Shown one piece after another: positions 9,277 through 18,303 of a stretch of 64,000 bases of DNA. The stretch's first letter is position 1; every line of letters begins with the position of its first letter. Made by a program: the position numbers and the translations under genes. The notes beneath the pieces are model-generated. The model did no database searches, had not been told where the DNA came from, and was given only the letters and a program-made list of their open reading frames with translations. Source of the stretch: Streptacidiphilus sp. P02-A3a (GTDB lineage Bacteria > Actinomycetota > Actinomycetes > Streptomycetales > Streptomycetaceae); the NCBI RefSeq assembly GCF_014084105.1, contig NZ_CP048289.1:5093922-5157921 (forward strand), given 5' to 3'.

Positions 9277-10452
9277 ATGACCGTCACCGCGCAGTTGCCG
9301 TTCGAGCAGTGGGATCCGTTGCGCATCGCCCCGGGACTGCGGGAGCTCCAGTCCCAGGGGCCGGTGCACCGGGTGCGAACCGCGCTGGGGGACGAGGCGT
9401 GGCTGGTCACCAGCCACGCACGGGTGCAGCAACTGCTCGCCGACGACCGGCTCGGCCGGTCCCACCCGACCCCGGAGACCGCGGCGCGCACCGGCGAGAC
9501 CCTGTTCGACGCGGTGCTGGGCGACTTCGCCACCGAGGCGGCCGACCACGCCCGCATCCGCTCACTGCTGCAACCGCACTTCTCCCCCAAGCGCATGCGG
9601 GCCCTGCGTCCGCGGGTGGAGGCCCTGACCACGCGGCTGCTGGACGAGCTGGCCGAGCACGGGCCACCGGCGGACCTGCACGCCGGGGTCGCCGTGCCGC
9701 TGCCGATCCTGGTGATCTGCGAACTGCTCGGCGTCCCGTACGACGACCGCGAGCGGTTTCGCGCCTGGACCGCCGACGCCGCCAACCTCAGCGACCGCGC
9801 CCGGTCGGAGCGCGGGGTGCGCCACCTGTTCGACTACGGACGGGAGCTGGTCGCCCGCAAGCGCGTCGAACCCGGCGACGACGTGATCTCCCGGTTGTCC
9901 GCCGTCGAGGGGGTCCCCGACGAGGAGATCGCCGGTCTGTCGATGGCGCTGCTCTTCGCCGGACACGAGACCACGGTGGTCCACATCGGCCTGGGCACGC
10001 TGCTGCTGCTGACCAACCCGGCCCAGTGGCAGGCGCTGGTGGACGACCCCGCCCGGGTCGACACCGCGGTCGAGGAGATCCTCCGGGCCTCTACGAAGGG
10101 GTCCGGCGGCGGAATCCCCCGCTACGCGCGGGAGGACCTGGACATCGACGGGGTCGCCGTCCGGGCCGGAGAGCTGGTGCTGCTGGGCAACAGCGCCGCC
10201 AACCACGACCCCGCCGCCTTCCCCGATCCGCATCAGCTCGACATCGCCCGCGCGGCCGGGGCCCACGTCACCTTCGGCTACGGCGCCAGGTACTGCCTCG
10301 GTGCGCCCCTGGCCCGCATCGAGCTGCGGGCGGTGCTCACCCAGCTGGTCACCCGGTTTCCCACGCTGCGCCCGGCCGTGGCCCCGGACCGACTGCGGCT
10401 GCGCCAGGACGCGTTGACCGGCGGGCTGGCCGAACTCCCGGTGCGCTGGTGA
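9277..10452 (+). CDS. Cytochrome P450 (bacterial CYP105/107-like)
   Basis: A 391-residue soluble P450 of typical actinobacterial length. Motifs: I-helix LLFAGHETT (about residue 227), ExxR in EEILRAS, and heme loop FGYGARYCLG with the axial Cys. It is therefore catalytically competent and not a heme-less EryCII/DesVIII-type glycosyltransferase helper, despite the glycosyltransferase in the cluster. It starts 13 bp after the RebM-like gene, with weak GGAG at 9267-9270. Probable role: stereospecific hydroxylation of the aglycone or sugar; the substrate cannot be read from sequence. Confidence 0.9.
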   Translation: MTVTAQLPFEQWDPLRIAPGLRELQSQGPVHRVRTALGDEAWLVTSHARVQQLLADDRLGRSHPTPETAARTGETLFDAVLGDFATEAADHARIRSLLQPHFSPKRMRALRPRVEALTTRLLDELAEHGPPADLHAGVAVPLPILVICELLGVPYDDRERFRAWTADAANLSDRARSERGVRHLFDYGRELVARKRVEPGDDVISRLSAVEGVPDEEIAGLSMALLFAGHETTVVHIGLGTLLLLTNPAQWQALVDDPARVDTAVEEILRASTKGSGGGIPRYAREDLDIDGVAVRAGELVLLGNSAANHDPAAFPDPHQLDIARAAGAHVTFGYGARYCLGAPLARIELRAVLTQLVTRFPTLRPAVAPDRLRLRQDALTGGLAELPVRW

Positions 10453-10490
10453 CGTCGCGACCCGGGGCATCCGAACGCAGGGAGCGGCGC

Positions 10491-11600
10491 ATGGCGTGGA
10501 GGGTTCCAGGCAACCGCGGGTACCTGAGGCTGTTCCGGGACGGAGCGGGCGCCACCCCGGCGAACCTGGCGTTCCCGGAGCCGCCGCTGCCCTACCCGGA
10601 CGGGTGGTTCTGCGTCGGCTTCGGCCACGAGGTCGGCCGCGGCGAGGTGCTGACCCGGCGGCTGCTGGGCGAGGACGTGGTGCTGGCCCGCGGCGCCGGC
10701 GGCACGCTGCGCGCGCTGCGCCCGCACTGCCCGCACCTCGGCGCGCACCTCGGCGTCCTGGGCACGGTCTCCGGCGAGGAGATCACCTGCGGCTTCCACC
10801 GGTTCGTGTTCAGCCTGGACGGCCCCTGCCACCGCACCGGCTACGGGCGGCCGACGCCCAGGGCGGCGCTCGGCACGCTGCCGGTGCGGGAGACCGGCGG
10901 GCTGATCCTGGTCTGGGGCAGCCAGGACGGCTCGCCGCCGGCCTGGGAGCCGCCGACGATCCCGACCGCGGGCTGGCGGGTCCCGCGCGGAAAGACGTTC
11001 GAGGTCGCGAGCCACCCGCAGCAGATGACCGAGAACGTGATCGACTTCGGGCATCTGGAGCAACTGCACGGGGCGACCCTGGCGCGGGTCCCCGACGTCT
11101 CGTTCGAGGGCGGGGTCTGCACCGGTCGGTTCCAGGTCGCCCGGACACTGCCGCGGGTCGGGCAGGTCCGCGTGGACTACACCTTCCGGGTCCACGGGCT
11201 CGGCCTGACCATGATCGAGTGCGATCTGCCCTGGACCGGGGTCAGCACCCGGTTCTTCGCCCTCCCCACCCCGATCGACCCGTGGCTGAGCGAGTTCCGG
11301 TTCGCCGCCACGGCCACCGTCGGTCCGGTCGGCGGCCTGCCGAGGGCGCTGTCCGCTGCGGTGAGCGCCACCGCGGCGCGCCTGCTGCGCGACGCCTTCT
11401 ACCTGCTCCACGCCTCCGGCAGTTCGATGGACCTGCCGGTGTGGCAGTACCAGAAGTACCAGCCGACGCCGCGGCTGGCGCCCGGCGACGGCCCCATCGG
11501 CCGGTACCGGAAGTGGGCGGAGCAGTTCTACTCCACCGCGCCGGCGGAGCCGGTCGGGGCGCCGCTCGATCACCGGGCCGACCCGCTGCCGAGCCCGTGA
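10491..11600 (+). CDS. Rieske non-heme iron oxygenase, KshA/DAF36-like
   Basis: A 369-residue oxygenase alpha subunit. The Rieske [2Fe-2S] ligands are C-P-H in RPHCPHLGAHLG and C-x-x-H in ITCGFHRFVF; the mononuclear iron site is in ENVIDFGHLEQLH (Asp/His/His facial triad region). The 'PYPDGWFCVGF' opening and single-component layout resemble 3-ketosteroid 9-alpha-hydroxylase KshA and sterol desaturases of the DAF36/Neverland group. ATG 10491 has AGGGAG six bases upstream; a GTG at 10449 overlapping the P450 stop would add 14 residues. The resemblance again suggests a polycyclic isoprenoid-like substrate. No dedicated reductase is present. Confidence 0.85.
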   Translation: MAWRVPGNRGYLRLFRDGAGATPANLAFPEPPLPYPDGWFCVGFGHEVGRGEVLTRRLLGEDVVLARGAGGTLRALRPHCPHLGAHLGVLGTVSGEEITCGFHRFVFSLDGPCHRTGYGRPTPRAALGTLPVRETGGLILVWGSQDGSPPAWEPPTIPTAGWRVPRGKTFEVASHPQQMTENVIDFGHLEQLHGATLARVPDVSFEGGVCTGRFQVARTLPRVGQVRVDYTFRVHGLGLTMIECDLPWTGVSTRFFALPTPIDPWLSEFRFAATATVGPVGGLPRALSAAVSATAARLLRDAFYLLHASGSSMDLPVWQYQKYQPTPRLAPGDGPIGRYRKWAEQFYSTAPAEPVGAPLDHRADPLPSP

Positions 11601-11663
11601 GGCGCCACCGTCGGCCGGTCAGGGTTCCAGCCACCGGAAACACTCGTACCGTGGGAGGTCGTC

Positions 11664-12137
11664 ATGCCGTTCGCGACGTGTATCAGCGTCCAGGACACCG
11701 CCGCCAGTATCGCGTTCTACGAGGGACTCGGGTTCGCCGTGGACTCCACCATGGCGCGCCCGGGCGACGACATCCACATGCTGCTCTACCAGGGCGACTT
11801 CTGCGGACTGCTGTACAGCAACGCCGACCTGAAGCAGTGGCTGCCCACCCTCGCCGACACCCCGATCAGCCTGGCCGGCATGCTCTACCTGACCGTTGAC
11901 GACTTCGACGGGTTCCACGACCGCGTCGCCCGCAGCACCGAGGTCATCAAGGGCCCGCTGACGGACGACGTGGGCCAGCGGGTGTTCTACTTCCGCGACC
12001 CCGACGGCTACGTCATCGGCATCCACGACAACGCCGCCTTCCGCGCCAGCGAGCTGGGGAGGTACGCCCAGCCGGAGCCGCCGACCCGGACCGCGCGACG
12101 CCGCCGGTCGCCGGTCCGGTCGAGCGTCCTCTACTGA
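11664..12137 (+). CDS. VOC (glyoxalase/bleomycin-resistance) superfamily protein
   Basis: A 157-residue protein preceded by GTGGGAGG. Residues 1-125 form one VOC fold: paired beta-alpha-beta-beta-beta units with FYEGLGFAVDST, LTVDDFDGFHDRV and VFYFRDPDGYVIGIHD. The C-terminal 30 residues are Arg/Pro-rich and probably disordered. VOC proteins in metabolite clusters act as self-resistance (drug-binding) proteins, isomerases or dioxygenases. It is the last gene of the plus-strand run and ends 13 bp from the convergent dehydratase gene. Confidence 0.75.
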   Translation: MPFATCISVQDTAASIAFYEGLGFAVDSTMARPGDDIHMLLYQGDFCGLLYSNADLKQWLPTLADTPISLAGMLYLTVDDFDGFHDRVARSTEVIKGPLTDDVGQRVFYFRDPDGYVIGIHDNAAFRASELGRYAQPEPPTRTARRRRSPVRSSVLY

Positions 12138-12150
12138 GCCCGGCGCCGCC

Positions 12151-13536
12151 TCACAGCAGGCAGGCCATCAGGCTGCGGGTCTCCACGTTGACGTAGTAGC
12201 CGAGCCGCATCAGCCGGTTGAGCAGCCCCAGCGACATCCACCGGTAGTTGTCCGGCGCCTCGATCGGGTGGTGCTCCGGGAGCTGGATGACCAGGTGCCT
12301 GGTGTCGGCGTGCTGGAAGCGTCCGCCGTCCTCGGACTGCACCGCGTCCACGACCACCCAGGACGGGTCGCAGTGCAGCAGCTCGGCCAGCGGCGGCAGG
12401 TCCTGCGGGCCGTTGTAGTTCCCCGGGGTCAGCTGGACCGTCGCGGCCAGCTCGACCCGGTCGGTGGCGCCCGGCTGGGCCATCGCCTGGACCAGGAACT
12501 CCAGCGTGTCCTGGCGGCGGCGGCAGACGAAGGTGACGACATTGCCGGGATTGGGGCGGAGCATCGGCTGCGCCCAGGCGGCCACCTCCCGGCTGGTCGC
12601 CCCGACCGACAGCCCGACGATCCGGAAGTAGTGGCCCTCCCGGTGCCGGATGCTCTCCTCGTCGCAGATCCATCCGGCCATCTCGCGCAGGCTGATCCGC
12701 CTCACGTCGAGGTTGAACCTGGCCTTCTGGTCGATGAGCCAGGTCATCGCGGACGCGACGTCCCCGTCGCCGGTCTGCCGCTGGTGCGACCGGACGACGG
12801 CCGCGTGGAACTCCGTGGACTCCCGGCCGCCGCCCCGCGGCGTGCCGGGCAGCGCGTAGGCGATGGACGCGAGCACCGTCCGCGCGTTCATGTTCACCCG
12901 GTTGCCCCTGGCCAGCAGCCGCCGCAGCTGCCCCAGGGTGAGCCAGGTGAACTCCGCCGCGATCGGCACCTCCTCGTGCGCGGGGATTTCCACGATCATG
13001 TTGCGGTTCCGCTTGTAGAGGTACCACGAGGAATGCTCGGAGAGCAGTTGGTCGAAGATGACGACGCGGGTGCCGGGATTGAGGAAGTAGTCGAGATAGG
13101 GCGTCGACTTCCCCCCGTGCACGCGCTGGTAGTTGCTGGGGGTGGCCTGCACCGTCGCCGAGTACTGGACCAGGGCGCTGTTCCCCGGCTCCATCTTCGC
13201 CTGCATCAGGAAGTGGTAGACGCCGTGGATGCGTTTCACCAGGATTCCCAGGACGCCGATGTCGGGCTGTACGATGATCGGCTGGCACCACTGCGGCGTG
13301 GGGCCGAAGTTGGTCTGGACGGAAAGCCCCTCGACGGTGAAGAAACGGCCCGAGGAATGGCTGATCCGGTCGTCGAGGCGCCAGTCGGCGAGGGAGCCGA
13401 GGGGGACCTGCTCCACCGAGAACGAGGAGGCGGCGGCGCGCTCCCGCAGAAAGGCCTCCGGATCCGGGGTCAGCGGCGTCTCGCTCGTCTGCACCGAGGA
13501 GAGGAAGTCCTCGGCGCCAGTGATGAGAACCGACAT
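12151..13536 (-). CDS. NDP-hexose 2,3-dehydratase (EvaA/TylCVI family)
   Basis: A 461-residue protein made of two homologous halves (about 1-230 and 240-461), the hallmark of this Nudix-derived family; both halves contain the W-x-C/I-D-x-S/E-I-x-H pattern and a PGN(Y/S)-type strand (VQATPSNYQRV and VQLTPGNYNGP). The enzyme removes C2-OH from an NDP-4-keto-6-deoxyhexose to give a 3,4-diketo 2,6-dideoxy intermediate, the committing step to 2-deoxysugars. Start ATG 13536 has AGAAAGG eight bases upstream. It lies 16 bp downstream of the SDR gene, same operon. The Gfo/Idh/MocA gene at 17293 is the expected following 3-ketoreductase. Confidence 0.92.
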   Translation of the reverse strand: MSVLITGAEDFLSSVQTSETPLTPDPEAFLRERAAASSFSVEQVPLGSLADWRLDDRISHSSGRFFTVEGLSVQTNFGPTPQWCQPIIVQPDIGVLGILVKRIHGVYHFLMQAKMEPGNSALVQYSATVQATPSNYQRVHGGKSTPYLDYFLNPGTRVVIFDQLLSEHSSWYLYKRNRNMIVEIPAHEEVPIAAEFTWLTLGQLRRLLARGNRVNMNARTVLASIAYALPGTPRGGGRESTEFHAAVVRSHQRQTGDGDVASAMTWLIDQKARFNLDVRRISLREMAGWICDEESIRHREGHYFRIVGLSVGATSREVAAWAQPMLRPNPGNVVTFVCRRRQDTLEFLVQAMAQPGATDRVELAATVQLTPGNYNGPQDLPPLAELLHCDPSWVVVDAVQSEDGGRFQHADTRHLVIQLPEHHPIEAPDNYRWMSLGLLNRLMRLGYYVNVETRSLMACLL

Positions 13537-13552
13537 TCCACGTGCCTTTCTT

Positions 13553-14497
13553 CTAGCGCGGCAAGGAGGCGTCCGACCGCAGGCCGCGCCCCATGAGCTC
13601 GATGCCCTGGTCGGGCGGCAGCGGTCGGAAGTCGACCAGCGACCGGAGCAGCGACGTGTCCACCACCAGGCTGCCGGTATCGGTCCCGGCGCTCGGCCCC
13701 GCCACCACCGGGATCGTCCGGGCCATCACGGTGGACACCCGCTCGACCACCTCCACCACCGAGCAGCCCACTCCGGAGCCGATGTTGACGGTTCCCGGGA
13801 CGTCCGTGCCCAGGGCGACCAGGTCCAGCGCCGCCCGCACGAAGTCGTCCACGTGCAGGAAGTCCCGCCGCTGCGCTCCGGTCCCGTGCAGGCGGAACGG
13901 CGTGCCGGTCAGCGCGCAGCGGAACGCCGCCGACACCACGCCCTGCCCGCGGGACTCCGGCAGCAGCCGGCCGTAGACGTTGGAGCAGCGCAGCGCGGTG
14001 CACGACAGTCCGTGCACCCGCCGGTAGAACTCCAGGTAGTGCTCGGCCATCAGCCGCGACATGCCGTACGGGGAGGTCGGCACCGCCCGGTCCGTCTCGG
14101 CCCGCAGTCCTGTTCCCGGCCCCGGCGCGTAGACGCCCCCGGCCGACGAGAGGAACACGATCCGGGTGTCCGGGCTGACCGTGCGCACCGCCTCGCAGAC
14201 GTTGATCAGCAGCGACAGCGTGTCCACCGCGTCGGCCTCGGGCTCGTCCGCCGACGGCACCGGGAAGCGGCCACCGGCGGCGATGACGACGACGCCGACG
14301 TCCCGGCGGAGGACGGCCGACAGTTCGGCGGCTCCGCTGCCGGGGATGAACGTGAGGGTTCCGGCGGTCGTGAGCCGGCGGCCCAGGGAGTAGGGGTCGG
14401 AGTGGCCGATGACGGTGACGTCCCAGCCCCGGTGCTCGGCGCCGGTGGCGAGCGCGCTGCCCAGGAAGCCGGCGCCGATGACCGCGGCCCGCATCAC
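13553..14497 (-). CDS. NAD-dependent epimerase/dehydratase-type SDR, probable NDP-hexose 4-ketoreductase
   Basis: A 314-residue extended SDR with N-terminal AAVIGAGFLGSAL (GxGxxG nucleotide site), FLSSAGGVY and LRCSNVYGR, as in sugar-nucleotide 4-ketoreductases and GalE-like proteins. The active-site segment reads SPYGMSRLMAEHY, that is Y-x-x-x-R; the usual catalytic Lys is Arg (codon CGG), so activity may be altered. Start is GTG 14497 or ATG 14494; both overlap the stop of a small upstream ORF. The expected role is reduction of the C4 ketone in the 2,6-dideoxysugar pathway; an epimerase role is the alternative. Confidence 0.82.
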   Translation of the reverse strand: MMRAAVIGAGFLGSALATGAEHRGWDVTVIGHSDPYSLGRRLTTAGTLTFIPGSGAAELSAVLRRDVGVVVIAAGGRFPVPSADEPEADAVDTLSLLINVCEAVRTVSPDTRIVFLSSAGGVYAPGPGTGLRAETDRAVPTSPYGMSRLMAEHYLEFYRRVHGLSCTALRCSNVYGRLLPESRGQGVVSAAFRCALTGTPFRLHGTGAQRRDFLHVDDFVRAALDLVALGTDVPGTVNIGSGVGCSVVEVVERVSTVMARTIPVVAGPSAGTDTGSLVVDTSLLRSLVDFRPLPPDQGIELMGRGLRSDASLPR

Positions 14498-14616
14498 GCC
14501 TCCGGCCGCGGCGGGGCGGCGTCCGGACGCCGGATCCGCGCGCTCGGCCCCGCGGTGCTGTACGTCCGCACCACCCGCCCGCGCGGCGCCGTCGAGTGCT
14601 TGCTGGATGCGGCCAT
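14494..14616 (-). CDS. Small ORF, 40 residues, coupled to the SDR gene
   Basis: ATG at 14616 follows GAGAGGAC at nine bases, and the TGA (14496-14494) overlaps the GTG/ATG start of the SDR gene. The encoded peptide is basic and Ala/Pro/Arg-rich (MAASSKHSTAPRGRVV...), without a recognised motif, signal or membrane segment. The good ribosome site and exact overlap suggest a leader cistron that drives translation of the SDR and dehydratase genes, or a real small protein. No database family is recognised. Confidence 0.35.
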   Translation of the reverse strand: MAASSKHSTAPRGRVVRTYSTAGPSARIRRPDAAPPRPEA

Positions 14617-14818
14617 GGTCGACGTCCTCTCATGAGTTCGTGTCCATCCTTGTTCTCCGTCCCGGGTGTCCGGATCACCGAAAGGCGGACGTGCAACCCG
14701 TGCGCAGCAGTCTTTCCGGCGAGGTGAACTCGATCGGCCCAGCGGGGTGTGTGCCCGGCGGTGGATCCGGGGAGACTGGAGCGCGCCCCAGCACGGCCGC
14801 CTCAAAACGGAGATACGC
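14617..14818. promoter_or_regulatory. Divergent intergenic region between sugar genes and glycosyltransferase operon
   Basis: About 200 bp separate the minus-strand sugar operon from the plus-strand glycosyltransferase operon, the only place in the cluster where both can start. The transcription starts must lie here, but no convincing -35/-10 pair or operator repeat was recognised. The glycosyltransferase ribosome site is CGGAGAT at 14808-14814. Confidence 0.45.
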
Positions 14819-16090
14819 ATGCGCATTGCCTTCGCGACGCTGCCGGTCAAAGCACACCTCAACGCGGTGGTGCCGCTCGCCTGGGCGCTGCAGAGCGCCG
14901 GGCACGAGGTCGTGCTGACCGCTGACTGGGGCCCGGAGCGGGACTCCACCCGGCACATCACGGCGGCCGGTCTGAACGCGGTGCCGCTGGGCGGCGAGGG
15001 GGACGTCTCCCCGGTGCGCCCGGGCGCGCACAACCAGTCCGACTTCCTGGCGCTGGACCCGGACGAGGAGGACGAGGACCGGTGGCACGGCTTCCGCGAG
15101 GCGCTGCGCTTCATGTACACGGAGGTGTACGCGCCGGGCTCGGACCTGGGGCAGCAGTGCCACCTGCTGCGGAACCTGGTCTCGTTCACCGGCTCCTGGC
15201 GGCCGGATCTCGTGCTGTGGGACATGCTCATGCTGCCCGCCCCGGTGGCCGCCCGGCGCTGCGGCGCCGCGCACGCCCGGATCGTCTGGGGCATGGACAC
15301 CATCGGCATGGCCCGGGCCCGCATGCGCTCCGAGATGCGTGCCGTCGGCGGGGACGTCCCCGACCCGTGCGCCGAATGGCTGCGGCCGCTGCTCGAACCG
15401 TACGGCCTGGACTTCGACGAGGAGACCCTGCTCGGGCACTGGTCGGTCGACCTGTGCCGACCGCATCCCTACCGCTCCCCCGGTACGACCGTCCCGGTCC
15501 GGCGCGTTCCCTTCGGCGGATCGGCCGAGTTCCTCCCCTGGCTCGACGAGCGGCCCCGGCGGCCCAGAGCCGTGCTGACGCTCGGCATGACCAGGGAGGA
15601 GATCCACTGCGGAACCCCGTCCTTCCCGCTGCGGGCGTTCCTCGACAGCGTGGCGGAACTGGACGTGGACCTGCTGACCACCATGACCGACAGTCAGCTG
15701 TCCTCGCTCGGACCGGTTCCCGGCAATGTGCGGGCCGTCGGCTACGTCCCGTTCAACCAGCTCCTGCCGACCTGCTCGGCGATCATCCACCAGGGCGGTC
15801 GCGGCACCTTCACCTCGGCCGCCGCCTTCCGGGTGCCGCAGGTGGTCGTCCCGCAGCCGCTGTGGGACGAGACGGCCACCGCGCGCCAGGTGGCCGGGTA
15901 CGGGGCGGGACTCGCGCTGGAGCTGGACGGGCTCGACGCGGCGAGCGTCCAGAAGGCGCTGGTCCGGGTACTCGAAGAGCCGGGCTTCCGGCGGGGGGCC
16001 GACCGCCTGTACGTCGACCTGATGTCCGACCCCGCGCCGACGGACTGCGTGTCCCAGTTGGAGCGGCTGACCGCGCTCCACCGCGGCTGA
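14819..16090 (+). CDS. GT1-family glycosyltransferase (macrolide/antibiotic type)
   Basis: A 423-residue GT-B enzyme. The N-terminus (MRIAFATLPVKAHLNAVVPLAWAL) and HEVVLT match antibiotic glycosyltransferases such as DesVII/EryCIII; the C-terminal NDP-sugar site reads VGYVPFNQLLPTCSAIIHQGGRGTF and VVPQPLWDETATA (His-x-G-G and D-E/Q ends). It probably transfers the 2,6-dideoxysugar made by the neighbouring genes to an aglycone. The start ATG 14819 has a GGAG-type site; upstream in-frame codons lack one. Some family members need a P450-like partner; the two P450s here both have heme ligands. Confidence 0.9.
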   Translation: MRIAFATLPVKAHLNAVVPLAWALQSAGHEVVLTADWGPERDSTRHITAAGLNAVPLGGEGDVSPVRPGAHNQSDFLALDPDEEDEDRWHGFREALRFMYTEVYAPGSDLGQQCHLLRNLVSFTGSWRPDLVLWDMLMLPAPVAARRCGAAHARIVWGMDTIGMARARMRSEMRAVGGDVPDPCAEWLRPLLEPYGLDFDEETLLGHWSVDLCRPHPYRSPGTTVPVRRVPFGGSAEFLPWLDERPRRPRAVLTLGMTREEIHCGTPSFPLRAFLDSVAELDVDLLTTMTDSQLSSLGPVPGNVRAVGYVPFNQLLPTCSAIIHQGGRGTFTSAAAFRVPQVVVPQPLWDETATARQVAGYGAGLALELDGLDAASVQKALVRVLEEPGFRRGADRLYVDLMSDPAPTDCVSQLERLTALHRG

Positions 16091-16142
16091 GCGTCCGAAC
16101 AGTCAGAAGCACGGGGAACCACACGATCTGCGGCGGGATTTG

Positions 16143-17276
16143 ATGACCAGCAGCGAACACCCGGTCCACTACCTCGTCTGCCCGGCGGGCATTCCCAACT
16201 ACGGCGACGAACTCATCGCCGGTACCTGGCTGCGGCACCTGGCCCACGTGGCTCCCGACGTGGACGTGGTGGTGGACTGCCTCTATCCCGAGACCGCGGC
16301 CGGGCACCTGGGCGGTCTCCACCCGCGGGCGCGGTTCACCAGCGTGCTCTGGCAGCTCTGCCTCCGCCACTGGTCCGACCGGGACCCGGCGGTCAGCTGC
16401 GCCTGGGTGGAGAGCGTGGTGCGTGACCCGCGCGCGGCTCCGGGGCTGGCGGACGGGATCGGGGTGCTGCGCCGCGCCCGGGTGGTGCACCTGCTCGGCG
16501 GCGGCTACCTCAACGCCATCTGGCCGGCCTTCGCCGGGCTGCTGGCGGGCATCACCACCGCGGCCGAGTCGTCCGGCGCCCGGACCGCGATGACCGGCCA
16601 GGGCCTGTGGCCGCCCGCCGACGGCGGCGGGGTGACCCGGTCGCTGATCAAGCGCCTGGACGTGGTCGACGTGCGGGACGCGCCCTCGGCGGAGTTCGCC
16701 GGGCTGGCTCCCTCCGGTGACCACTGCGACGACGTGTTCCTCGGCTTCGGCCCGCACCTGCTGCGCACCGACGAGCAGCTGCCGGAGGTCATGGTGAGCG
16801 TGCAGTCGCTGCTGGCCGAGAGCGAGGGCGCGGCCGAGGAGACGGTCCGCTTCGTGGCCGAGGTGCTGCGCGCGTGGCGGGTGACGGACGTGGGCCTGCT
16901 GGAGTGCTCCCCGGACAAGGACGCGGAGGTGCTGGCGGCGGCCGGGAGACTGCTGCCCGACGCCCGCCGGTACCCGATGGACGAGGTGCTCAGGCACGGC
17001 CTGCCCGCCCGCCCCGGCCAGTGCTGGATCAGCACCCGCTTCCATCCGCACCTGGTGGCCGCCGCCGCGGGAGCCCACGGCCTGGCGCTGATGGTGCGGG
17101 CCGACTACTACGGGCCCAAGCACCGGTCGCTGATCGACGGCGGCTCCCGCTGGCGGCTGCTCCAGCGGCTGGAGATCCCCGAGCGCCCCGCCTCCGGCGG
17201 CTACCGCCCCGAGCGGTTGACCGAGCTGCGCGCGGCGAAGCTGGCCGTGGCCGAGCGGATCTACGGACCCGGCTGA
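16143..17276 (+). CDS. Polysaccharide pyruvyl transferase family protein
   Basis: A 377-residue protein with the family signature IPNYGDELIAGTWLRHL at the N-terminus and the C-terminal STRFHPHLVAAAAGA histidine motif. CsaB-like members attach a pyruvate ketal from phosphoenolpyruvate to a sugar. LLGGGYLNAIWPAFAGLLAG in the middle is the usual Gly-rich segment. TTG 16140 precedes ATG 16143; ATG with GGCGGGA is preferred. It lies between the glycosyltransferase and the reductase, 16 bp from the latter. In this cluster it could ketalise the attached sugar or act as another sugar transferase. Confidence 0.72.
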   Translation: MTSSEHPVHYLVCPAGIPNYGDELIAGTWLRHLAHVAPDVDVVVDCLYPETAAGHLGGLHPRARFTSVLWQLCLRHWSDRDPAVSCAWVESVVRDPRAAPGLADGIGVLRRARVVHLLGGGYLNAIWPAFAGLLAGITTAAESSGARTAMTGQGLWPPADGGGVTRSLIKRLDVVDVRDAPSAEFAGLAPSGDHCDDVFLGFGPHLLRTDEQLPEVMVSVQSLLAESEGAAEETVRFVAEVLRAWRVTDVGLLECSPDKDAEVLAAAGRLLPDARRYPMDEVLRHGLPARPGQCWISTRFHPHLVAAAAGAHGLALMVRADYYGPKHRSLIDGGSRWRLLQRLEIPERPASGGYRPERLTELRAAKLAVAERIYGPG

Positions 17277-17292
17277 GGGAGCGCCACGAGCC

Positions 17293-18303
17293 ATGGAACT
17301 GCTCCTGATCGGACTGTCGCGCTTCGCCCGGCGCCGGGTGCTGCCCGCCGCCGCGGCGATGCCCGAGATCACCGCGGTCGACATCGCCAGCCGCCACGCC
17401 ACCGTGGTCGACGTGGCCGGAACCCCGAAGCTCCGTGGCCTGCACGCCGACTGGCGCCGCGCGCTGCGGGCGCGGGCGCCGGGCCTGGCCTACGTGTCGC
17501 TGGTCAACAGCGAGCACGCGGACGCGGTCGAGCAGGCGCTGCGGCTGGGCTGGCAGGTGGTGGTCGACAAGCCGGCGCTGCCGGACGTCCCGGTCGCCGC
17601 CAGGATGGTGGAACTGGCCAGGCGCTCCTCGCTGGTGCTCGCCGAGGCCGGCTGCTACGCGTTCCACCCGATGTTCGCCGTCGTCAGGGAACTCGCGGCG
17701 GAGGCCACCACGGCGGTGGCCGTGTTCACTCCCCCGGTACCGGCGGACGACTTCCGTCACGACCGCGCGCGGGGCGGCGGCGCGCTCCGCGACACCGGCC
17801 CGTACCTCGCCTCCCTGGGGCGGGTGCTCTGGGGTCAGCGGCCCGAGCAGGTCGGCGTGATGGTGCGGGACCGGACCGCGGACGGCCTCGACCTGTCCTA
17901 CAGCGCGCTGGCCCGGTACCCCGGGGGGCGGACCGTCGTGGGCCATTTCGGGTTCACCAGCGCCTACCAGAACACCCTCCAACTGGCGGGCGGGCATGCC
18001 GTCGTCGAGGTCGAGCGCCCCTTCTCGATGCCGCCGGACCTGGCGACGAGGGTGACGGTCCGCGACGACGGGGGGCAGCGGGTCCGCTCGGTGCCCCCCG
18101 CCGACAGCATGCGGCTCTTCCTGGGCCGCGTGCTGGACGCCGCCCGCACCGGTTCCCGGGAGTTCGATGCTCCCCTGCTCGGCGACGCCCGCACCCTGGA
18201 CCGCCTCGTCCGCGCCGCGAGCGGCCGGGACGGTGTAGCCGACGCCGAACCGGGCAGGGGCCCGGCGGAGACATCCGAAGCAAGCCTGGGGAGGATCCAC
18301 TGA
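17293..18303 (+). CDS. Gfo/Idh/MocA oxidoreductase, probable NDP-hexose 3-ketoreductase
   Basis: A 336-residue protein with a Rossmann N-terminus (LLLIGLSRFARRRVLPA), the VVDKPALPD motif (catalytic Lys of the EKP motif) and GGGALRDTGPYLAS in the C-terminal domain. OleW/UrdT/KijD10-like enzymes of this family reduce the C3 ketone produced by 2,3-dehydratases, and the partner dehydratase is present at 12151. Together they would give an NDP-4-keto-2,6-dideoxyhexose. The first dinucleotide loop lacks a strict GxGxxG (reads G-L-S-R-F-A). Its TGA overlaps the CTG start of the next gene. Confidence 0.82.
   Translation: MELLLIGLSRFARRRVLPAAAAMPEITAVDIASRHATVVDVAGTPKLRGLHADWRRALRARAPGLAYVSLVNSEHADAVEQALRLGWQVVVDKPALPDVPVAARMVELARRSSLVLAEAGCYAFHPMFAVVRELAAEATTAVAVFTPPVPADDFRHDRARGGGALRDTGPYLASLGRVLWGQRPEQVGVMVRDRTADGLDLSYSALARYPGGRTVVGHFGFTSAYQNTLQLAGGHAVVEVERPFSMPPDLATRVTVRDDGGQRVRSVPPADSMRLFLGRVLDAARTGSREFDAPLLGDARTLDRLVRAASGRDGVADAEPGRGPAETSEASLGRIH

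Noticed and set aside
9277..10452. P450 as heme-less glycosyltransferase activator
   Set aside because: The axial Cys and the ExxR and I-helix motifs are all present, so it is a real P450.
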